NCBI GenBank assembly: GCA_903907865.1
Contig: CAIVPR010000129.1
Coordinates: 1 to 64,000 of the forward strand
From: an uncultured Acidobacteriia bacterium
Lineage (GTDB): Bacteria; Acidobacteriota; Terriglobia; Bryobacterales; Bryobacteraceae
DNA: 64,000 nt
Direction of reading: 5' to 3'
Below are positions 50,883 to 60,352 of the stretch, one piece after another; within the stretch, counting starts at the first letter, position 1, and each line of letters opens with the position of its first letter. A program made the position numbers and the translations under genes. The notes beneath the pieces are model-generated. The model did no database searches. It had not been told where the DNA came from and saw only the letters and a program-made list of their open reading frames with translations.

Positions 50883-51305
50883 ATGGAAGAACCACGAGAA
50901 CTCATGGCAAAGTCGTATGGCGATGCGATTGACCTGCTTAAGGTGGGGGCGGACATAACCAAACACCTAGCAACACTATCCACTGCCTCGATTGTTTTGG
51001 CTGCAACATTTCAAGATAAATTTCAAAAGGCGCACTGCATGCCGTGGGCTCCGGCACTGGCAATCGTGTTGATGGCAGTCTCGCTGGTGGCTAACGTTGG
51101 GGGCCTCACTCACTTGATGCAATCAATTTCCTCACTCAATGCACTGAGGGACAATGTAAGGGCCGGGACTCAAGCGCGCCCGCATCATCCTGCAAAGATG
51201 CATGATGGAGTTAGAAACTTCAATAGGATGTTTGGGATTTGTGCGTGGTCGTTCATTTTGGGAATCCTGACGCTCGGCACGTTCGCGATTGCAAACAGTT
51301 TTTGA
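50883..51305 (+). CDS. Small membrane protein, unknown function
   Basis: About 140 residues from ATG 50883 (MEEPRELMAKSYGDAIDLLK). Three hydrophobic stretches: HLATLSTASIVLAATF, MPWAPALAIVLMAVSLVANV and MFGICAWSFILGILTLGTFA. Codon choice is less GC-biased than the neighbours, consistent with acquired DNA. No family recognised. Confidence 0.55.
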   Translation: MEEPRELMAKSYGDAIDLLKVGADITKHLATLSTASIVLAATFQDKFQKAHCMPWAPALAIVLMAVSLVANVGGLTHLMQSISSLNALRDNVRAGTQARPHHPAKMHDGVRNFNRMFGICAWSFILGILTLGTFAIANSF

Positions 51306-52026
51306 GTGCCGTATCCCGACCTTAACTATAGACTAGACTGGCTCACCCCACTTGCTCAATCCGTTTCCATCCGAAGCACAATGAGTCGAGGGAAGGAGTC
51401 GGCAGGCTTGGAATGGCTACGAGCATGTGTGGAGTGTTAAAGAACTGAAATTATCGCCGCGCGAACTGTTGCGGCCATCGTGCTTGCGGTGTGGTATCCG
51501 GTGTGAGGCAGCTTATCGCCCGTTTACTAGTCCGGCGATACCCGCTAGAAGGGTGGGGAGGACTTTCATACTAACGAACACACCGCCCCGAACCTGTCGG
51601 GAAAGTGTTACTGCAAGTTTAGTGTGAGTTGTCTTTTGGCTTCATATTTGTGTGCTAAGAGCTGGCGGTAGGGATTTGCAACGGATTTGGGCCGGGCGCA
51701 TACGCCGTGCTTGTTTCTCCAGCGTACCCGGAGCTCCTCAGTTTGTACCCGAGGACCATCATTCAGCGAACGTCCACAACGGTCGCATGGGAGCGACTTA
51801 TGCGGTGCCTGTTATTAAGGATGATTTGCATTACTCAAAAGCACGACATATCGGCGGATAGGGATAAGTTACGTGGCCCAACACCAGTTAGACCCACAGG
51901 GTTAACGACGGAGTTCCGGTGCGGGCTGACGACGCACCAAACGCTCCCTCGTGGTCGTGGCTCGGCATAAGATGGCTCCGGCACCTTTGCGCAGGACTTC
52001 AGCAACAGCTATACTTTCTATGCACC
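51306..52026. other. 721-base stretch without a supportable gene
   Basis: Short frames here have poor composition. It holds one dispersed repeat (51937-51965) and, at its left end (51325-51340), ACTATAGACTAGAC, a partial match to the GTAGAC-type element. Otherwise I see nothing. Confidence 0.5.
51937..51965 (+). repeat. Dispersed repeat copy
   Basis: CCAAACGCTCCCTCGTGGTC followed by GTGGCTCGG, about 60 bases before the GH16 gene. Confidence 0.7.
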
Positions 52027-53523
52027 ATGAAAAGCAGACTTGCGTTTATCTTTCTCGTGACGCCCTTGCTGGTCCACGGCCAGACCACCGGATGGAAACT
52101 GTTCTGGTCTGACGAATTCAGCGGCAACGCGGGCAGCGCTCCCGATACCGCCAAATGGGGGTACGACACCGGGGGCGGGGGCTGGGGAAACAACGAGCTG
52201 GAGACCTACACCTCCTCGACCGCCAATGCGTTCCAAGACGGCCAAGGACACCTGGTCATTCAGGCACTGAGTGCCAACGGCGGCTACACCTCGGCACGGC
52301 TCAAAACGCAGTCGACGTTCTCCTTCACCTACGGCAAGGTGGAGGCACGAATCAAAATGCCCTATGCACAAGGCATCTGGCCCGCATTCTGGATGCTCGG
52401 CTCGAATATCACGACAGTCAGTTGGCCGAAATGCGGCGAAATTGACATCATGGAGAATTTCGGCGTCACCGCCAACGACGCCGCCATCAACCACGGAACC
52501 ATCCACGGCCCGAACTACTCGGGTGCGGGAGTGGGCGCGAACTACACCTTGCCCGGTGGCGCAAAGCTCGCCGACGACTTCCACATCTACGGTGTGGCCT
52601 GGGGGCCGGGCAGCGTGGAGTTCCTGGTCGACGGGGTCTCGTACTTCAAGGCCACCACAGCCTCGTTACCTTCCGGCGGCACATGGGTTTTCGATAACAA
52701 CCCGATGTTCCTTCTGCTGAACATGGCAGTTGGCGGTAGCCCGGCACCAGTGGGATACCCGAATGCCACCACCACCTTTCCCCAACAAATGCTGGTGGAT
52801 TACGTCCGGGTGTACCAACAGACGACAGTGGCGTCTGGAGTGCCCAACATCACGCCCAATGGCGTGGTTGACTCGGCACTTGGATCTTCCAACATTGCGG
52901 CTGGAGGGCTGGCCACAGTCTATGGCACCGATCTGGCGGATGGAACATACCCCTCGACCTTCGACTCGCGGTCCGGGGCGTTCGCGACGAGCACGCCCTC
53001 GGGCGTATCGGTGACAGTCAATGGAGTCGCGGCACCGCTGACCTACGTGTCCCCGCAGCAAATCAATTTCGAAGTACCGTGGGCCTCTCCAGTCAACGGC
53101 GCGCCGGTCAGTGTCACGGTCGCGCGAGGGCAGAATGTGAGTTACGCCGAGCCCGTGTCGTTGGCAACAGCGGCTCCGGGCGTTTTCCAGGATTACGCCG
53201 CAGGAACAGCGCTGGTCACTGGTTGTAGTCCGAAAGCCGGGGCGGCATGTGTGATGTGGGGCAACGGCTTCGGGCCGGTTGGGACTGGACTGGTGGACGG
53301 GGTCCCCGCACCATTGGCAGCGAATTGGGTCACCGGGTCATGCCAACTGGCGATCGCCGGTGCGAACGCGCCCGTGGGATATTGCGGGTCGGCCCCCGGA
53401 CTGGTGATCGACCAGTTGAACTTTACGTATCCTCCATCCGTTTCGGGAACCGGTGCGAAGGTTTCGGCTGTTCTCACGGTCAACGGAGCATCCACGAACT
53501 TGATGTTGCCGGTAAGCCGCTAG
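52027..53523 (+). CDS. Exported GH16 glycoside hydrolase with TIGR03437 C-terminal domain
   Basis: A 498-residue exported enzyme. Signal peptide about 1-18. GH16 domain (about 20-265): LFWSDEFSG, YGKVEARIKMPYAQGIWPAF, and the catalytic GEIDIMENFG with its two glutamates (nucleophile and acid/base) around the Asp; this pattern is that of beta-1,3(4)-glucanases/laminarinases. A linker leads to the TIGR03437 domain (about 280-498): NGVVDSALGSSNIAAGGLAT, PLTYVSPQQINFEVPWA and QLNFTYP. TIGR03437 is a C-terminal module largely restricted to Solibacter relatives. The substrate is probably a beta-glucan. It ends 6 bases from the convergent kinase gene. Confidence 0.92.
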   Translation: MKSRLAFIFLVTPLLVHGQTTGWKLFWSDEFSGNAGSAPDTAKWGYDTGGGGWGNNELETYTSSTANAFQDGQGHLVIQALSANGGYTSARLKTQSTFSFTYGKVEARIKMPYAQGIWPAFWMLGSNITTVSWPKCGEIDIMENFGVTANDAAINHGTIHGPNYSGAGVGANYTLPGGAKLADDFHIYGVAWGPGSVEFLVDGVSYFKATTASLPSGGTWVFDNNPMFLLLNMAVGGSPAPVGYPNATTTFPQQMLVDYVRVYQQTTVASGVPNITPNGVVDSALGSSNIAAGGLATVYGTDLADGTYPSTFDSRSGAFATSTPSGVSVTVNGVAAPLTYVSPQQINFEVPWASPVNGAPVSVTVARGQNVSYAEPVSLATAAPGVFQDYAAGTALVTGCSPKAGAACVMWGNGFGPVGTGLVDGVPAPLAANWVTGSCQLAIAGANAPVGYCGSAPGLVIDQLNFTYPPSVSGTGAKVSAVLTVNGASTNLMLPVSR

Positions 53524-53529
53524 GCTCAG

Positions 53530-56478
53530 TCACCTTCCGGTGCCATGCCCGGCGGCAGCACGGTTTTGCCCACCCGCCAGAGCGGTTTCGGTCGTGGCAA
53601 TCCGGCGCGCCAACTCGCGCGGGTCCGCGCCATTTGCCTTTCGGAATTCCTCCAACGCCCGCCGGTACGCGGCCACGGAATTCGCAGCCTCCTGAGTCGC
53701 ATCGTGGCCTGGAAGCTCCTCCATATAGGCGTGCAAGCCACCCAGCGCGGCCCACGCCGTGCCCGGGTACAAGACCATCTCCGCTCTCGGCTCCTTGGAT
53801 GCGAACTCTTCCGCAAACCTTATCGCTTTTTGAGCCAATTCGAGCGCCCCGGTCCGGTTCCCGGTTCTGGCGAGGACGCGCGACTGCAGATCGTACGCAC
53901 GTAGCAGCCACTCCCGCATGGGTGGAGAATCCAAGCGCCCGTGGACAATCGCCTCAGTTGTCTGGACGGCCCGGGCCGCTACCTCCAAGGCCTCCGCACT
54001 ACCCGAATCGTCAAGCGCCCGCGCGAGGCAATGGAGGTTGATGGCCCGATTCTGGTTCTTTTCGCGCGACGCGGGATCGCGCTGCAAATCGGCGTCGAAC
54101 GTCGCCAGAGTGCGCCGGAGCGCGGCGATGGATTCTTCGCGCCTCTCGGGAACCCGGCAGGCGGCAAAGCGCATCAGGACGATGGTGTAATCCTCCTTGA
54201 TTGAGGGATTGTCGGGATCGGCCTTCAGCATGGCCTCCGCAAGGCTGACGCTTTTGCCGTAGAATTCCCGCGCGGCCCGCTCGTCCGCCCTGGGCCCGCC
54301 GTAAACCGGACCACCACTCAGGTCCGCCAGCCGGACGTAGCTCATCATCAGTTCCCGGCGCATGCGGATGTCGTCGGGATGCTGCGCGACACGTACTTCC
54401 CTCGTTTCCAGTGCCTTCTTGGCGTACACCAACGCCTCGTCATACTCGCCGGCCATCCGCAACATTTGCGATAGCGTGCTGTAAGAACCTCCCACATAGT
54501 TGGACGCCGCGTCGCGTTTGGGATAAAGGGCAGCGTAGCGCTGTTCCGCCTCAGCGCCAAGCCGGGCGTAGCGGACCGCGGCCCGCGGGTCCTGGTCCCC
54601 GACCACGGCTGCGGCGACTCTCAACCCGTCGGCCTGATTGCGCAAGACATCCTGTTGGCGGGGAAAACGTTGGACCGCCGCGTCCAGCCTCGGCTGGAGA
54701 TTGGCGACGATTTCGCGCGCCGCGACGACTTCGCCGGACTGGTACAGCCGTTGCACCATGCGGGGTTGTACGTCCCCGTCCAGTATCGACCGTGCCGGTT
54801 CATCGCCCGGTCCGAGCTTTTTCACCTCCGCGGCGGCCTTGCGATAGCTGCGCAGGGCACCCTGGAAATCTCCCAAGTTGGGTTTGCCCGGCGCTCCGAG
54901 CGCATCCCCCATCGCGTTGTACCCATGCACGATGGCGATGGTCAGGGTCGCGGGCGCATACTTCTCCGAAGACAGGTGGTCCAAGTAGGTCAGGGCGGAT
55001 TCGATAACCTTGCGCCGGGTCTCGGTGGTTCCCGACGTCCGCGACAGCGCGTCATTTACGTCGAAGAAGGACGTGTTCGCGAGCTTGACGATGTCCTGGA
55101 GGCGTTCGTCCGCCCTTCCGCGCTGCTGCAGGGCGCTTTTCGATTCCGCTTCAGCCCGGTCGCGCTCCGCGACCGCGATACGTCGCTGGGTTTCGGCGTT
55201 GTCGTGTTCCTCGACCGCTTGGCGACGGAGCGCGTCGGCCCGGTCCCTTTCGGCGATGGCGATCCGACGCTCGGCTGCGGCGATCCGGGCCTCGCGATGG
55301 GTGAGCAACACCCCCGACAGGATACTCGCGGAAAGGGCCACTCCGGCGGCAACGGCGAAGGCGTTGCGGCGTACGAATTTTCCCGTCCTGTAGCCGAGCG
55401 AATCCTCATGGGCAAGGACGGGTTGTCCAGCGAAGTGCCGCTCCAGATCCTCGCGCAATTGGTCCACAGAGGCGTAGCGGCGATTCGGTTCCTTGCGCAT
55501 CGCCATGAGCACGATGCGGTCCAAGTCGTCGTGGAGGCGGCCCGGCATTGTGGTACCGGCAACACGGCTCGGCCGCCGGGTCTCTTCGGCGCAGACAACG
55601 CGCCGGAGTTCCTCGTGCGTGCGGGTTGAGAACTGGTGCGGGGCGCTCCCGGCAAGGAGGTGGAAGAGGATGGCGCCGAGCGCGTAGACATCGGTCGCAG
55701 TGGTGGCGGGCTGCCCCAGGACCTGCTCGGGACTGGCGTATTCCGGGGTCAACATCCGGTGCTGGAAGGCGGTTGCCCCGGCATCGGCTCCTGGTTCGGC
55801 TAGTTTCGCGATGCCGAAATCGAGGAGCTTGGGGGTGCCTTCCGGCGTGACCAATATGTTGCCGGGCTTGAGGTCGCGGTGCACCACCAGATTGCGGTGG
55901 GCGAACGCGACGGCATCGCAGACCTTGGCGAAGATCCGGCATCGCTCTGCGGCGGATAGGTTGCGGCGGGAGCAATGGTCGATCAGAGGCTCGCCGTCGA
56001 CGTACTCCATGATCAGGTAGGGGCGGCCGTCGGGCAGCGAGCCGCCGTCCAGAAGCCCCGCGATGTTGGGATGTTCCAGGCGCGCAAGGATTTGGCGCTC
56101 TTGGCGAAAGCGATGGAGGAGTTCATCCCAGTCGAGGCCGCGCTTGATGACTTTGACAGCGACGCGCTTTTCGAATTGGGCGTCGGCACGCTCGGCGAGG
56201 TAGACGGCCCCCATGCCGCCGCGTCCGATCTCGCGGATAATCCTGTACGGGCCGACTTCAACTCCCTCCAAGGTATCGTCGCGGACCTCCGTCACGGAGC
56301 GTTCAATGGCGTTGGAAAAGAGATTGGCTGTGCGTGCATCGGCGGCGAGCATTTCCTCGACGCCTTGGCGGATGTCGGAATCGCCAGCGCAGGCCTCGTC
56401 GAGATAACGGCGGCGCGCGTCGCCTTCGATTTCGAGGGCTGCGAGGAAGATTGATTCCAGTTGGCGGAGGTCTGCCAT
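53530..56478 (-). CDS. Large membrane Ser/Thr protein kinase with TPR-like C-terminus
   Basis: A 982-residue PknB-type receptor kinase. The N-terminal 75 residues form a helical lead. Kinase domain about 77-345: glycine loop IGRGGMGAVYLAE, VAVKVIK (Lys), HRDLKPGNILV (catalytic Asp), DFGIAKL (Mg Asp) and APE-like TPEYASPEQVLG. A transmembrane segment at about 373-393 (AFAVAAGVALSASILSGVLL) is followed by a coiled-coil of repeated ERDRAEA-like heptads (about 400-455) and a long helical region of TPR-like repeats (about 470-960). This is the common acidobacterial kinase-TPR type for extracytoplasmic sensing. No phosphatase is nearby. Confidence 0.92.
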   Translation of the reverse strand: MADLRQLESIFLAALEIEGDARRRYLDEACAGDSDIRQGVEEMLAADARTANLFSNAIERSVTEVRDDTLEGVEVGPYRIIREIGRGGMGAVYLAERADAQFEKRVAVKVIKRGLDWDELLHRFRQERQILARLEHPNIAGLLDGGSLPDGRPYLIMEYVDGEPLIDHCSRRNLSAAERCRIFAKVCDAVAFAHRNLVVHRDLKPGNILVTPEGTPKLLDFGIAKLAEPGADAGATAFQHRMLTPEYASPEQVLGQPATTATDVYALGAILFHLLAGSAPHQFSTRTHEELRRVVCAEETRRPSRVAGTTMPGRLHDDLDRIVLMAMRKEPNRRYASVDQLREDLERHFAGQPVLAHEDSLGYRTGKFVRRNAFAVAAGVALSASILSGVLLTHREARIAAAERRIAIAERDRADALRRQAVEEHDNAETQRRIAVAERDRAEAESKSALQQRGRADERLQDIVKLANTSFFDVNDALSRTSGTTETRRKVIESALTYLDHLSSEKYAPATLTIAIVHGYNAMGDALGAPGKPNLGDFQGALRSYRKAAAEVKKLGPGDEPARSILDGDVQPRMVQRLYQSGEVVAAREIVANLQPRLDAAVQRFPRQQDVLRNQADGLRVAAAVVGDQDPRAAVRYARLGAEAEQRYAALYPKRDAASNYVGGSYSTLSQMLRMAGEYDEALVYAKKALETREVRVAQHPDDIRMRRELMMSYVRLADLSGGPVYGGPRADERAAREFYGKSVSLAEAMLKADPDNPSIKEDYTIVLMRFAACRVPERREESIAALRRTLATFDADLQRDPASREKNQNRAINLHCLARALDDSGSAEALEVAARAVQTTEAIVHGRLDSPPMREWLLRAYDLQSRVLARTGNRTGALELAQKAIRFAEEFASKEPRAEMVLYPGTAWAALGGLHAYMEELPGHDATQEAANSVAAYRRALEEFRKANGADPRELARRIATTETALAGGQNRAAAGHGTGR

Positions 56479-56668
56479 CTTTTATACGCTAACAGGGTGC
56501 CGGCAAGGTTGGCCAGCCGACCGCAACACAGGTTGTCGATGGCTCAAACAGCCGGTCCGTGGGCCTTGAACGCAAATGCGAAGAACGCGGCGACACCGAG
56601 GAACACGAACGCCACGACATGGTTCCACGCGAGTACCGGACGGCCCTCCCGACGTCGTTAAACCCCGG

Positions 56669-56974
56669 CTAGCTTGCGCGGGGCAGGACTTCCCGCTCGA
56701 CCAACGCGGCACCCTTCTCACGCGCGACGTCGAGTTCATAGTCCAGTTGGAGGCCCAGCCACAGCTCCGGCGACGTGCCGAAGTAACGGGACAGCCGCAA
56801 CGCCAACATGGCGCTGATGCCTCGCTTGCGGTTCACCACATCCGAGACGTGGTTGGGCGGCACGCGAAGGGCGCGGCCGAGGGCGTTGCGGGAAAGCTCC
56901 AACGGCACCATGAATTCCTCAAGGAGGATTTCGCCGGGGTGCACCGGGTCAAGATGAATCTTTGTTTCCAGCAT
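56669..56974 (-). CDS. higA: HigA-family antitoxin
   Basis: A 101-residue XRE-type helix-turn-helix protein of the HigA/VapI group: HPGEILLEEFMVPLELSRNA, LGRALRVPPNHVSDVVNRKR and SRYFGTSPELWLGLQLDYEL. ATG 56974 has AAAGGAG 7 bases upstream. It binds the toxin and represses its own promoter in known systems. It follows the toxin gene by 36 bases, the usual higBA order. Confidence 0.92.
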   Translation of the reverse strand: MLETKIHLDPVHPGEILLEEFMVPLELSRNALGRALRVPPNHVSDVVNRKRGISAMLALRLSRYFGTSPELWLGLQLDYELDVAREKGAALVEREVLPRAS

Positions 56975-57010
56975 GAACAAACTCCTTTTGTTTCCAGCAC
57001 CACAAACTGC

Positions 57011-57289
57011 CTAATGATAATCAACCAATTCCACATCGAAGGCGTCGGTACCCTCCCATCGGAAGCACACCCGGTACTGGTCGTTCACCCGAATGCTCAA
57101 CTGTCCGGAGCGATCTCCCTTCAATGACTCCAAGCGATTGTTTGGGGGTGCTTTCAGATCCTCCAGCGAGACCGCCCGATTCAGAATCCTGAGCTTCCGC
57201 AACGCCACCCGAGCGATACCCGCCCAACGCCGCGATGCTTCCCGTTGAAACAAATCCTCGGTATCGGAATCATGGAACGAACGAATCAT
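57011..57289 (-). CDS. higB: HigB/RelE-type toxin (plasmid-maintenance family)
   Basis: A 92-residue protein of the HigB type: MIRSFHDSDTEDLFQREASR, ALRKLRILNRAVSLEDLKAP, NNRLESLKGDRSGQLSIRVN and DQYRVCFRW. These toxins cut mRNA on the ribosome. First gene of the higBA pair. Confidence 0.92.
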   Translation of the reverse strand: MIRSFHDSDTEDLFQREASRRWAGIARVALRKLRILNRAVSLEDLKAPPNNRLESLKGDRSGQLSIRVNDQYRVCFRWEGTDAFDVELVDYH

Positions 57290-57342
57290 GCCCTAGACGC
57301 CTTCTCTATTACCAAAACCATAATACCATCTCCCGCCTACCC

Positions 57343-57684
57343 CTACTTCTTCCGCTTACCCACCGGAGCCGCCAACTTGTACCCCGTCGTCAACAACTCC
57401 GCCACCTCCTCCCAATCCACTTCCCCGACATCCAGCCGCAGTGCGACCCACCCCCGGTGCGCCATGTAAGCAGGCAGGTAAAACCGCGCCGGGTCGGCCT
57501 TCGCCAGAACCTCGTTGTCCCCCGGATACACCTTGCACGTGACCGACACGATCCCGTCCCCGTGGTGGTTGTCGAGGAAATACGCGAACGTCTTCTTCTT
57601 GACCAGGAACTGCGAGTGGCTGTCGTGGTCCACACGCGAGGTGTCCGGGAACGCGAGGCAAATCTCCGCTACCCGCTCCCTCAT
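57343..57684 (-). CDS. MmcQ/YjbR family protein
   Basis: A 113-residue protein (MRERVAEICLAFPDTSRVDH, FLVKKKTFAYFLDNHH, and a C-terminal RGWVALRLDVGEVDWEEVAE with LLTTGYKLAAP). The family has a CyaY-like fold and DNA-binding is suggested for some members. The ATG overlaps the peptidase stop by 4 bases (ATGA, 57681-57684), so it is translated after the peptidase. Confidence 0.85.
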   Translation of the reverse strand: MRERVAEICLAFPDTSRVDHDSHSQFLVKKKTFAYFLDNHHGDGIVSVTCKVYPGDNEVLAKADPARFYLPAYMAHRGWVALRLDVGEVDWEEVAELLTTGYKLAAPVGKRKK

Positions 57685-60017
57685 TTCGCTGGCAACTCCC
57701 ACAGGAACTTGCGCAGGAACGTCTCCATCCGCCCCAGCGTGTAGATCCACCGGCTGTGCAGCAGCGATTCGTGGACATCGTCCGGGAACACGATTAGTTC
57801 CGTGTAAACGTCGCGTTGCCGCAGCATCTGCATCAAACCTGTCATCTGCTGGAACGCGACATTGCGGTCGTCGTCGCCCTGGATCAGCAGCACGGGCGAC
57901 TTCCAGCCTGCGATCGCGCTGATCGGCGACGACTTGTACGACACCGATTCCGGGTCGATCGAGCTTCCGAACAAATGCACGCCCGCCAAGTCGACGCCGG
58001 CCTTGAAGACGTCCGAATTCCGCGCCAGCGCCTGGGCCGTCAGCAAGCCGCCGTACGACAGGCCCCAGATCCCGACCCGGTTCGGGTCCACGTCCGCCCG
58101 CGTTTGCAGGTATTTGCCGCCCGCCAAGACGTCCTGATACTCGCTGTTGCCCGCCGCCCCCGCGTTGGCCGCGCCACGGAAACTCCGCCCGTAGCCGATG
58201 CCCAGCCGGTAGTTGATCGACATCACAACGTACCCTTGGTTGGCCAGCCACTGGTTGATCCCGTACGCCCAGTGGTAGAACTGCATGTAGTGGTAAGCGG
58301 GCATCATCTGCCGCTGCGGTCCGCCGTGCACGAAAACGATGGCCGGACGCCGCTCTCCCGGCTTCAAGTCCTTCGGCAGAAATACTTGGTTGTGGATCTC
58401 GGTGCCGTCCGGAGCGTGCGTGATCACGATCTCCGGCTTGACGTGGAGATCCTGCGGGAACCCTGCGAGCGACGCGGGGAACACGATTTTCTGCGCCGGA
58501 GCGGCCGCGGACAACGCGTCGGTCTTCCAGATCCCGACCGACTGCGGCAGATTCCAATTGGCGCTCATCGTGGCCAAGTTCTTTCCAGACGCCAACACGG
58601 CGGGAGATGTCTCGACGCCGTCGCCCGTCGTCAGTTGGACCGCCGTCCCGCCCGCGACCGCAACGGCCCAGATGTGCCGCCGCTCGATGTCTTTGGCGTT
58701 GGTGCAGTAGAAGAAGGTCTTGTTGTCGGCGGAGATCGTGGTCGATGTGGCATCCTCGATCAGCCCGTCGGTCTTGGTGAGAAGGACGGGGCGAGACGCC
58801 GGATCGGCGATGTTGAGGGAGTAGTAGCGGTCCCATTCGTCCGTGTTGGGAGGAGCCGCCGGAGCCGCCGCGCCGCCACGACCTCTACCACCACCGCCGC
58901 GTCCGCCGCCACCCGCGAGGACGGGAAACACGAGGTAGTCCCCGGCCAACCGGACCTGGCCGGCATTGGACAGGATCGGATCGTTCGGCATGTTGTGCCA
59001 GACTTCCTTGGCCTCGCCGGTCGCAACGTCCGCCTTGTAGAAGGCCAAAGTGTACCCGCCTTTGAAGGTCGCTTGCATCACGCCGGGGGTCGTGTTGGCT
59101 GCTGCAGGCGCAGGAGTTTGGGCCGCAGCCTGGCCCGCGCCACCCCTTCCACCGCCACGGCCGCCCGTGACCGGAGTTCCCGCCTGCAACGCCGGGCCGT
59201 TCGGCAATCCGACGCCTCCCCCGCCCTGCTGCGCCTGCTGCCCGAACGGCAGTCCGGGCCTGCGGGTGAATACGAGGTGCGCGCTGTCGTCCGTCCACAA
59301 CGGCGCGGTGTCGAAATCGACACTGGGAGACATGTATTTCACGGCACGGGTCGCCACGTCGTAGACCACGATGAAGCTGTGGTCGGTTCGGGTGCTGACG
59401 AACGCGATCTTCTTCCCGTCCGGCGACCATTTCGGATTGCTCTGCACGCCCCACTCGGTGATGAACGCCTTTTCGCCGCGGTCGACCTCGCTGGCTGGCT
59501 TTGTGGGGGACAGCTTCGCACGGTAGATCTGGCCATTCTTGACGAACAGGATCGAGCTTCCGTCGGGTGCAAGCTCGGGATTTGCGGTGTCAACGACCCG
59601 CCATGCCCCGCCGCCGCTAGTCTTCGCCGCCCAGATCGCGTGTTCGGGGCCGTTGGGATCGGCAGAGGGATTGGGAGCCCAGCCGTCGCGGTTTGGCGCT
59701 TCGCCGCGCAGGAAAATGACCGTGCTGCCGTCGTCCGAGATCTTGACCGCGGACATCATGATGCCGTCGTCCTTCAAGAAACTGGTGAGACGTACCGGCG
59801 CAAACGAGGGAGCGGAGGCAACGTACGCGTTGCGCTTCCCCTCCGCGTAGTCCGCCCAGGCGATCTTGTCGGCCTTGCGCGCCGACACCAGTTCCTGCGG
59901 CGAGGCCGGGCTCAAGAACTGTTGGTGGAGGGGGACCGCCGGGGGCGCGGAAGCCAGTGGCAGCGTGAGGAAAACCGCCGCGGCGGGAAGGATGCAAAGA
60001 CGGAATGGGATTCGCAT
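57681..60017 (-). CDS. Exported S9 family (prolyl oligopeptidase-type) peptidase
   Basis: A 778-residue exported peptidase: signal peptide about 1-24, N-terminal beta-propeller of PD40/WD40-like repeats (about 60-500, with a Gly-rich insert near 265-300 and another near 375-395), then an alpha/beta-hydrolase domain (about 530-778) with nucleophile GLSYGG, acid GDDDRNV and base DDVHESLL. Such enzymes take short peptides or release dipeptides outside the cell. It is coupled to the MmcQ gene. A small cytochrome gene lies upstream. Confidence 0.92.
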   Translation of the reverse strand: MRIPFRLCILPAAAVFLTLPLASAPPAVPLHQQFLSPASPQELVSARKADKIAWADYAEGKRNAYVASAPSFAPVRLTSFLKDDGIMMSAVKISDDGSTVIFLRGEAPNRDGWAPNPSADPNGPEHAIWAAKTSGGGAWRVVDTANPELAPDGSSILFVKNGQIYRAKLSPTKPASEVDRGEKAFITEWGVQSNPKWSPDGKKIAFVSTRTDHSFIVVYDVATRAVKYMSPSVDFDTAPLWTDDSAHLVFTRRPGLPFGQQAQQGGGGVGLPNGPALQAGTPVTGGRGGGRGGAGQAAAQTPAPAAANTTPGVMQATFKGGYTLAFYKADVATGEAKEVWHNMPNDPILSNAGQVRLAGDYLVFPVLAGGGGRGGGGRGRGGAAAPAAPPNTDEWDRYYSLNIADPASRPVLLTKTDGLIEDATSTTISADNKTFFYCTNAKDIERRHIWAVAVAGGTAVQLTTGDGVETSPAVLASGKNLATMSANWNLPQSVGIWKTDALSAAAPAQKIVFPASLAGFPQDLHVKPEIVITHAPDGTEIHNQVFLPKDLKPGERRPAIVFVHGGPQRQMMPAYHYMQFYHWAYGINQWLANQGYVVMSINYRLGIGYGRSFRGAANAGAAGNSEYQDVLAGGKYLQTRADVDPNRVGIWGLSYGGLLTAQALARNSDVFKAGVDLAGVHLFGSSIDPESVSYKSSPISAIAGWKSPVLLIQGDDDRNVAFQQMTGLMQMLRQRDVYTELIVFPDDVHESLLHSRWIYTLGRMETFLRKFLWELPAK

Positions 60018-60077
60018 GGGACCTCTTGTCGCCTTGGTTTATCAAAGGGCGATGAGGGATTGTAGCACGGGAAACTC

Positions 60078-60290
60078 CTATTTCTTTGTTGCCGGAGGGG
60101 GAGTGACGGGCGGGACAAACCCCTTCAGGGATCGGTGCTCCTTATAGTACTTGCCCGCGTCGTTGAGCCGGAAGGTGTTGGCAGGGTGGCAGTAGTTGCA
60201 CTCTTTGCCGGTACGCCGACTGTACTCGGGGTTGGCCCACGCCGCCATCGCCAAAAGCCCGCCGAGTACGACCACCATGAGAATCCGCAT
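60078..60290 (-). CDS. Small exported monohaem cytochrome-like protein
   Basis: A 70-residue protein: signal peptide (MRILMVVVLGGLLAMAAWA) then a single haem motif in GKECNYCHPANTFRLNDAGKYY and a Pro/Thr-rich tail. With only about 50 mature residues it is smaller than most class I cytochromes. The start of this gene is copied in the tandem duplication (fragment at 61070-61090). Upstream of the peptidase gene by 60 bases. Confidence 0.75.
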   Translation of the reverse strand: MRILMVVVLGGLLAMAAWANPEYSRRTGKECNYCHPANTFRLNDAGKYYKEHRSLKGFVPPVTPPPATKK

Positions 60291-60352
60291 GCCGCCATCG
60301 TATCAGGAAGGACACGGCCCTAGGTAGTCGCAGTCGGGAAGGAGTTACTGGA

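Noticed and set aside
51652-51970. Short plus-strand frames in the gap before GH16
   Set aside because: No ribosome-binding site, weak composition, and overlap with a dispersed repeat.
57816-60065. A 749-residue open frame opposite the S9 peptidase
   Set aside because: It is the mirror of a strongly supported gene in GC-rich DNA; its peptide is Arg/His/Val-rich with no domain or signal.
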